A DNA stretch of 16,396 nt. Origin: an uncultured Ruminococcus sp. GTDB taxonomy: Bacteria; Bacillota; Clostridia; Oscillospirales; Ruminococcaceae. Positions 13,824 to 16,396 of this stretch are shown here, one piece after another (the stretch's first letter is position 1; every line of letters begins with the position of its first letter). The stretch is taken from assembly GCA_945867875.1 (NCBI GenBank), contig CAMBJF010000035.1, positions 1 to 16,396 on the forward strand, given 5' to 3'. The notes under the pieces were generated by a model, which was not told where the DNA came from, searched no databases, and saw only the letters and a list, made by a program, of their open reading frames with translations. The translations under genes and the position numbers were made by a program.

Positions 13824-13852
13824 TTGATTTTTTAATGCAAATATGATACTAT
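13824..13852 (+). promoter_or_regulatory. Sigma-A promoter of mcrB
   Basis: TTGATT (13824-13829), a 17-nt spacer, then TACTAT (13847-13852) with the extended TGA. Transcription would start near 13859, about 31 nt before the mcrB ATG. Confidence 0.7.
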
Positions 13853-13889
13853 TATACATAGTTATTAATCTCGAAAGGTATGGATCATT

Positions 13890-14900
13890 ATGGGAAAGAA
13901 TATAATTCTTTACGGCCCTCCCGGCACCGGTAAAACATACAACTCCGTCAACTATGCTCTGGCGATAATCTACAACATTCCCGTTGAAGCGGTAATGAAA
14001 AAAGACTATAATTCTATGCTCGACCGCTACAATGAGCTGAAAAACAGCTTCGGTCAGATCGAGTTCACCACATTCCACCAGTCTATGGGATATGAGGAAT
14101 TTATCGAGGGTATCAAACCCGTTTTCCTCGAGACTATGAACGAGCGTGGTGAGCGTACACGTAAAAAGGAAATGGTCTACGTCGTTGACAAGGGCATTTT
14201 CCGTGAGTTCTGTCAGAAGGCTGCGGAGCACCCCGACGAGCGCTATGTTTTCATCATCGATGAAATAAACCGAGGCAATATCTCAAAAATATTCGGTGAG
14301 CTTATCACTGTTATCGAGCCTTCAAAGCGTCTTGGCGAGCCCGAGGAAGTTAAGGTAAGACTTGCATATTCGCAGGAGCCCTTCGGCGTTCCCTCCAATG
14401 TTTATATCGTTGGTACAATGAACACTGCCGACCGTTCCATTGCGCTCCTCGACACAGCTATACGCCGTCGTTTCGACTTCGTTGAAATGCTCCCTCAACC
14501 CGAGCTTTTCCACGATACATATGTCGAAGATGTGAGCATCGAAGCGCTGCTTTCGACTATCAACAAGAGAATCGAAATTCTCTGCGACAGAGAGCACACT
14601 ATCGGACACGCTTATTTTATGTCCCTCAAAACCGACCCGTCTATCCAGCGTCTCGGTTCTATCTTCAAAAATGCAATCGTTCCCCTGCTACAGGAGTATT
14701 TCTACGGCGATTACCAGAAGATTCGCTGGGTGCTTGGCGATTACAACAAGGAGCCTGACGAGCAGTTTGTCAAGGCAATTGCAATCGACTACAAAAAGAC
14801 ATTCGGCGAAAATGTTGAGCTTTTCCTCGATGTAGACGATACATACGAGATAAACGAAGCTGCATTCTGGAACATTGATTCCTACAGAAAGCTGCTTTGA
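13890..14900 (+). CDS. mcrB: McrB-like AAA+ GTPase subunit of a type IV restriction system (short form)
   Basis: McrB forms nucleotide-driven hexamers that, with McrC, translocate and cut modified (typically methylcytosine-containing) DNA. The 336 residues are almost only the motor. Walker A GPPGTGKT is at residues 9-16, Walker B FIIDEINRGN has Asp124-Glu125, and the McrB signature MNTADRS is at 177-183, followed by an Arg-rich DTAIRRRFDF. E. coli McrB is about 459 residues with a DNA-recognition domain of roughly 160 residues in front, absent here. An in-frame stop at 13866-13868 shows that the short form is not caused by a missed start. GAAAGG (13873-13878) is 11 nt before the ATG. mcrC follows after 63 bp containing a hairpin. 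The family is clear; target specificity is unknown. Confidence 0.92.
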   Translation: MGKNIILYGPPGTGKTYNSVNYALAIIYNIPVEAVMKKDYNSMLDRYNELKNSFGQIEFTTFHQSMGYEEFIEGIKPVFLETMNERGERTRKKEMVYVVDKGIFREFCQKAAEHPDERYVFIIDEINRGNISKIFGELITVIEPSKRLGEPEEVKVRLAYSQEPFGVPSNVYIVGTMNTADRSIALLDTAIRRRFDFVEMLPQPELFHDTYVEDVSIEALLSTINKRIEILCDREHTIGHAYFMSLKTDPSIQRLGSIFKNAIVPLLQEYFYGDYQKIRWVLGDYNKEPDEQFVKAIAIDYKKTFGENVELFLDVDDTYEINEAAFWNIDSYRKLL

Positions 14901-14907
14901 TAATAAT

Positions 14908-14940
14908 TAAGGGGCAATGCGCTGCACGCCCCTTATTTTA
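14908..14940 (+). terminator. Terminator-like hairpin between mcrB and mcrC
   Basis: TAAGGGGC (14908-14915) pairs perfectly over 8 bp with GCCCCTTA (14928-14935) around a 12-nt loop, followed by the modest U tract TTTTA. It sits inside the mcrB-mcrC unit, and I see no separate mcrC promoter, so it would act as a partial terminator or an mRNA-processing or stability element. Confidence 0.5.
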
Positions 14941-14963
14941 AACTGTGCACAGGAGGGCGGCAT

Positions 14964-16316
14964 ATGGGCAAAAGAGACCGATATAAGCTGCGTGAAAGCG
15001 ATTTTTTCAAGATCGACGGACTTTCGGAAGTGGAGGGCGGTGTTGCGCTCCCTGCCGATATCTTTGAAATGCTGGAGTCCTTTGTTGTCGAAAAGAAAAT
15101 GCCCGACCCCCGAGGCATAAACAGCTATATGCTCAGCGCCGAGGGCGAGGGAAACAACCGTATCCTCCGTGCAGGCGGATACGTGGGCGCAATGGTCTTT
15201 AAGGACGGCACTCAGATAGAAATTCTGCCGATGATCTCGGCAAAAAACAACAAGGGAGAAGAGCTTTCAAACAAGAGAATTTTTCTCAATATGCTCAAGT
15301 CAATGAGAAATCTTCCCCTGACAAATTACAATATGAACAACCGTGCATCGGAGGTACTGAACGTTTTTGAGTCATTTATCCTTGCGTTCATCAACGAGGT
15401 GACAGGCATTGTCAAGAACGGTCTGAAACAGATCTACCGCCCTTATGAGGACAATGAGCACTTCCTTAAGGGCAAGGTAATATATGCAAAGCACGCAACG
15501 AAAAATTTTGCCCACAAGGACAAATTTTACGTTCAGTACGATGTTTTCACCATTGACCGACCCGAAAACAGGCTCATAAAATCCACGCTCAAATATCTGA
15601 GGAACATCACCTCCTCCGCCCGAAGCAAAAACAAGCTGGACAGCCTTATCGCTAACTTTGACGGAGTTGAGTATTCCCAGAATTACAAGCAGGATTTTGC
15701 CGCATCTGTACTTGACAGAAGTATGGCGGGATACGGAAACGCCCTCAGGTGGGCGGAAATTTTCCTGCTCAGCCGCTATGTCACCGTTACAAGCGGACGA
15801 AACGTGGCATACGCCGTTATATTCCCCTCAGGCGAGCTGTTCGACAATTACACCGCATACAGCCTCAGCCGTATGCTTGACAACCAGCGATTCAAGATAG
15901 AACTGCAAAAGAAACGCTATCCCCGCCTTAACCGACCTATGCCACGAGACAGCGCACAGGCTCTTGCGGTAATGACGAGCCGTGCTGATGGACTGAGAGT
16001 TGTTATCGACTCCAAGTGGCAGGGGCTTTCATCAAATGATGAAAATATGGGAATATTGCAGACAGATATATACGATCTGTATAATTTACTTGAAATGTAC
16101 AAAGCGCAATCAGTCTGCTACATATACCCTTCAACCCCTCAGACCCGTGAGGACAACCGAGAGATATGCTTCAAAAATGAGGACGGTATTCTGGGCCGTG
16201 TTTATTTTGTGGATATCGGTGATATGGAAGCCAGCCTTGCGGTCGTGCTTGAACATATTTTCGGTCAGAAGATCGAGGACTCCGAGCGCAGACGTGCGGC
16301 AGGAGCGGCGGTATAA
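14964..16316 (+). CDS. mcrC: McrC-like nuclease subunit of a type IV restriction system
   Basis: McrC stimulates the McrB GTPase and supplies the PD-(D/E)xK nuclease. The 450-residue protein has an N-terminal region of about 120 residues that should contact McrB (RILRAGGYVGAMVFKDGTQIEILP is typical of the family), a helical middle (LRNI, ENRLIKSTLKYL) and a C-terminal nuclease domain. The D-x-K part is clear: Asp349 and Lys351 in LRVVIDSKW, followed by ILQTDIYDLYNLLEMY. The upstream acid, often in a PD pair, is not evident: the strand before it reads AQALAVMTSRAD. It is about 100 residues longer than E. coli McrC (348). AGGAGG (14951-14956) lies 7 nt before the ATG, an excellent site. After the stop no terminator is seen before the contig end. 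Confidence 0.88.
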   Translation: MGKRDRYKLRESDFFKIDGLSEVEGGVALPADIFEMLESFVVEKKMPDPRGINSYMLSAEGEGNNRILRAGGYVGAMVFKDGTQIEILPMISAKNNKGEELSNKRIFLNMLKSMRNLPLTNYNMNNRASEVLNVFESFILAFINEVTGIVKNGLKQIYRPYEDNEHFLKGKVIYAKHATKNFAHKDKFYVQYDVFTIDRPENRLIKSTLKYLRNITSSARSKNKLDSLIANFDGVEYSQNYKQDFAASVLDRSMAGYGNALRWAEIFLLSRYVTVTSGRNVAYAVIFPSGELFDNYTAYSLSRMLDNQRFKIELQKKRYPRLNRPMPRDSAQALAVMTSRADGLRVVIDSKWQGLSSNDENMGILQTDIYDLYNLLEMYKAQSVCYIYPSTPQTREDNREICFKNEDGILGRVYFVDIGDMEASLAVVLEHIFGQKIEDSERRRAAGAAV

Positions 16317-16355
16317 TAAAAAAATACAAAGCGGAGACCTGTTTTGAAGTGCCCC

Positions 16356-16370
16356 CTGTCAAGTAGACAG
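16356..16370. repeat. Short inverted repeat near the contig end
   Basis: CTGTC (16356-16360), a 5-bp spacer and GACAG (16366-16370) lie in GTGCCCCCTGTCAAGTAGACAG, which vaguely resembles ends of IS3-type elements. The window ends 26 bp later, so no transposase can be seen. The call is tentative. Confidence 0.2.
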
Positions 16371-16396
16371 CTGAAAAAACAAAAGAATGTTTAGAA

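Noticed and set aside
13244..13889. CRISPR array or tRNA gene in the 646-bp gap before mcrB
   Set aside because: There are no spaced direct repeats and no tRNA cloverleaf or T-loop motif; the content is terminators, promoters and hairpins.

Overview
The window looks like one end of a draft contig from a gut-type member of the Bacillota, most likely Ruminococcus or a close relative in the Oscillospiraceae. The lineage call is an inference. It rests on AGGAGG-type ribosome binding sites, consensus sigma-A promoters, an L10-leader attenuator upstream of rplJ-rplL, Ala-rich secreted proteins with acidic linkers and TG-type anchors, and the gene content. Bases 1-45 are not biological: they match the Illumina Nextera i7 adapter (end of P7, an 8-base index, then the read-2 transposase adapter ending in the 19-base mosaic end).

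Left third (46-6580): a gltB-gltD operon encodes both subunits of NADPH-dependent glutamate synthase, which with glutamine synthetase assimilates ammonium. Its leader is a long imperfect inverted repeat of about 180 bp ending just before the gltB ribosome binding site. A compact three-armed inverted-repeat element, closed by a perfect 13-bp stem, follows gltD.

Middle (6588-10500): a good promoter drives a secreted SGNH/GDSL-type esterase lipoprotein, with a MATE exporter 27 bp downstream. A small four-helix membrane protein of the CmpB type (putative ABC-transporter type IV family) runs convergently and ends 2 bp from the MATE stop. A YfbR-like 5'-deoxynucleotidase follows, and a probably bidirectional terminator separates it from the ribosomal genes.

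Ribosomal block (10528-11716, minus strand): rplJ and rplL sit behind a consensus promoter and a classic L10 leader ending in a transcription attenuator.

Right third (11717-16396): two consecutive plus-strand genes encode secreted proteins with the same layout: signal peptide, acidic linker, an ATGN motif, a hydrophobic segment and a Lys-rich tail. The 646-bp stretch that follows has no convincing gene. It holds two near-perfect sigma-A promoters whose predicted start sites each coincide with the first base of a hairpin, two exposed anti-Shine-Dalgarno stretches and one strong terminator. I read this as one or two undescribed small RNAs, the most interesting signal in the window. A McrBC-type (type IV) restriction pair ends the window. 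Its McrB is only the AAA+ motor with no N-terminal DNA-recognition domain, its McrC is about 100 residues longer than the E. coli protein and lacks an obvious first catalytic acid, and a terminator-like hairpin lies between the two genes.
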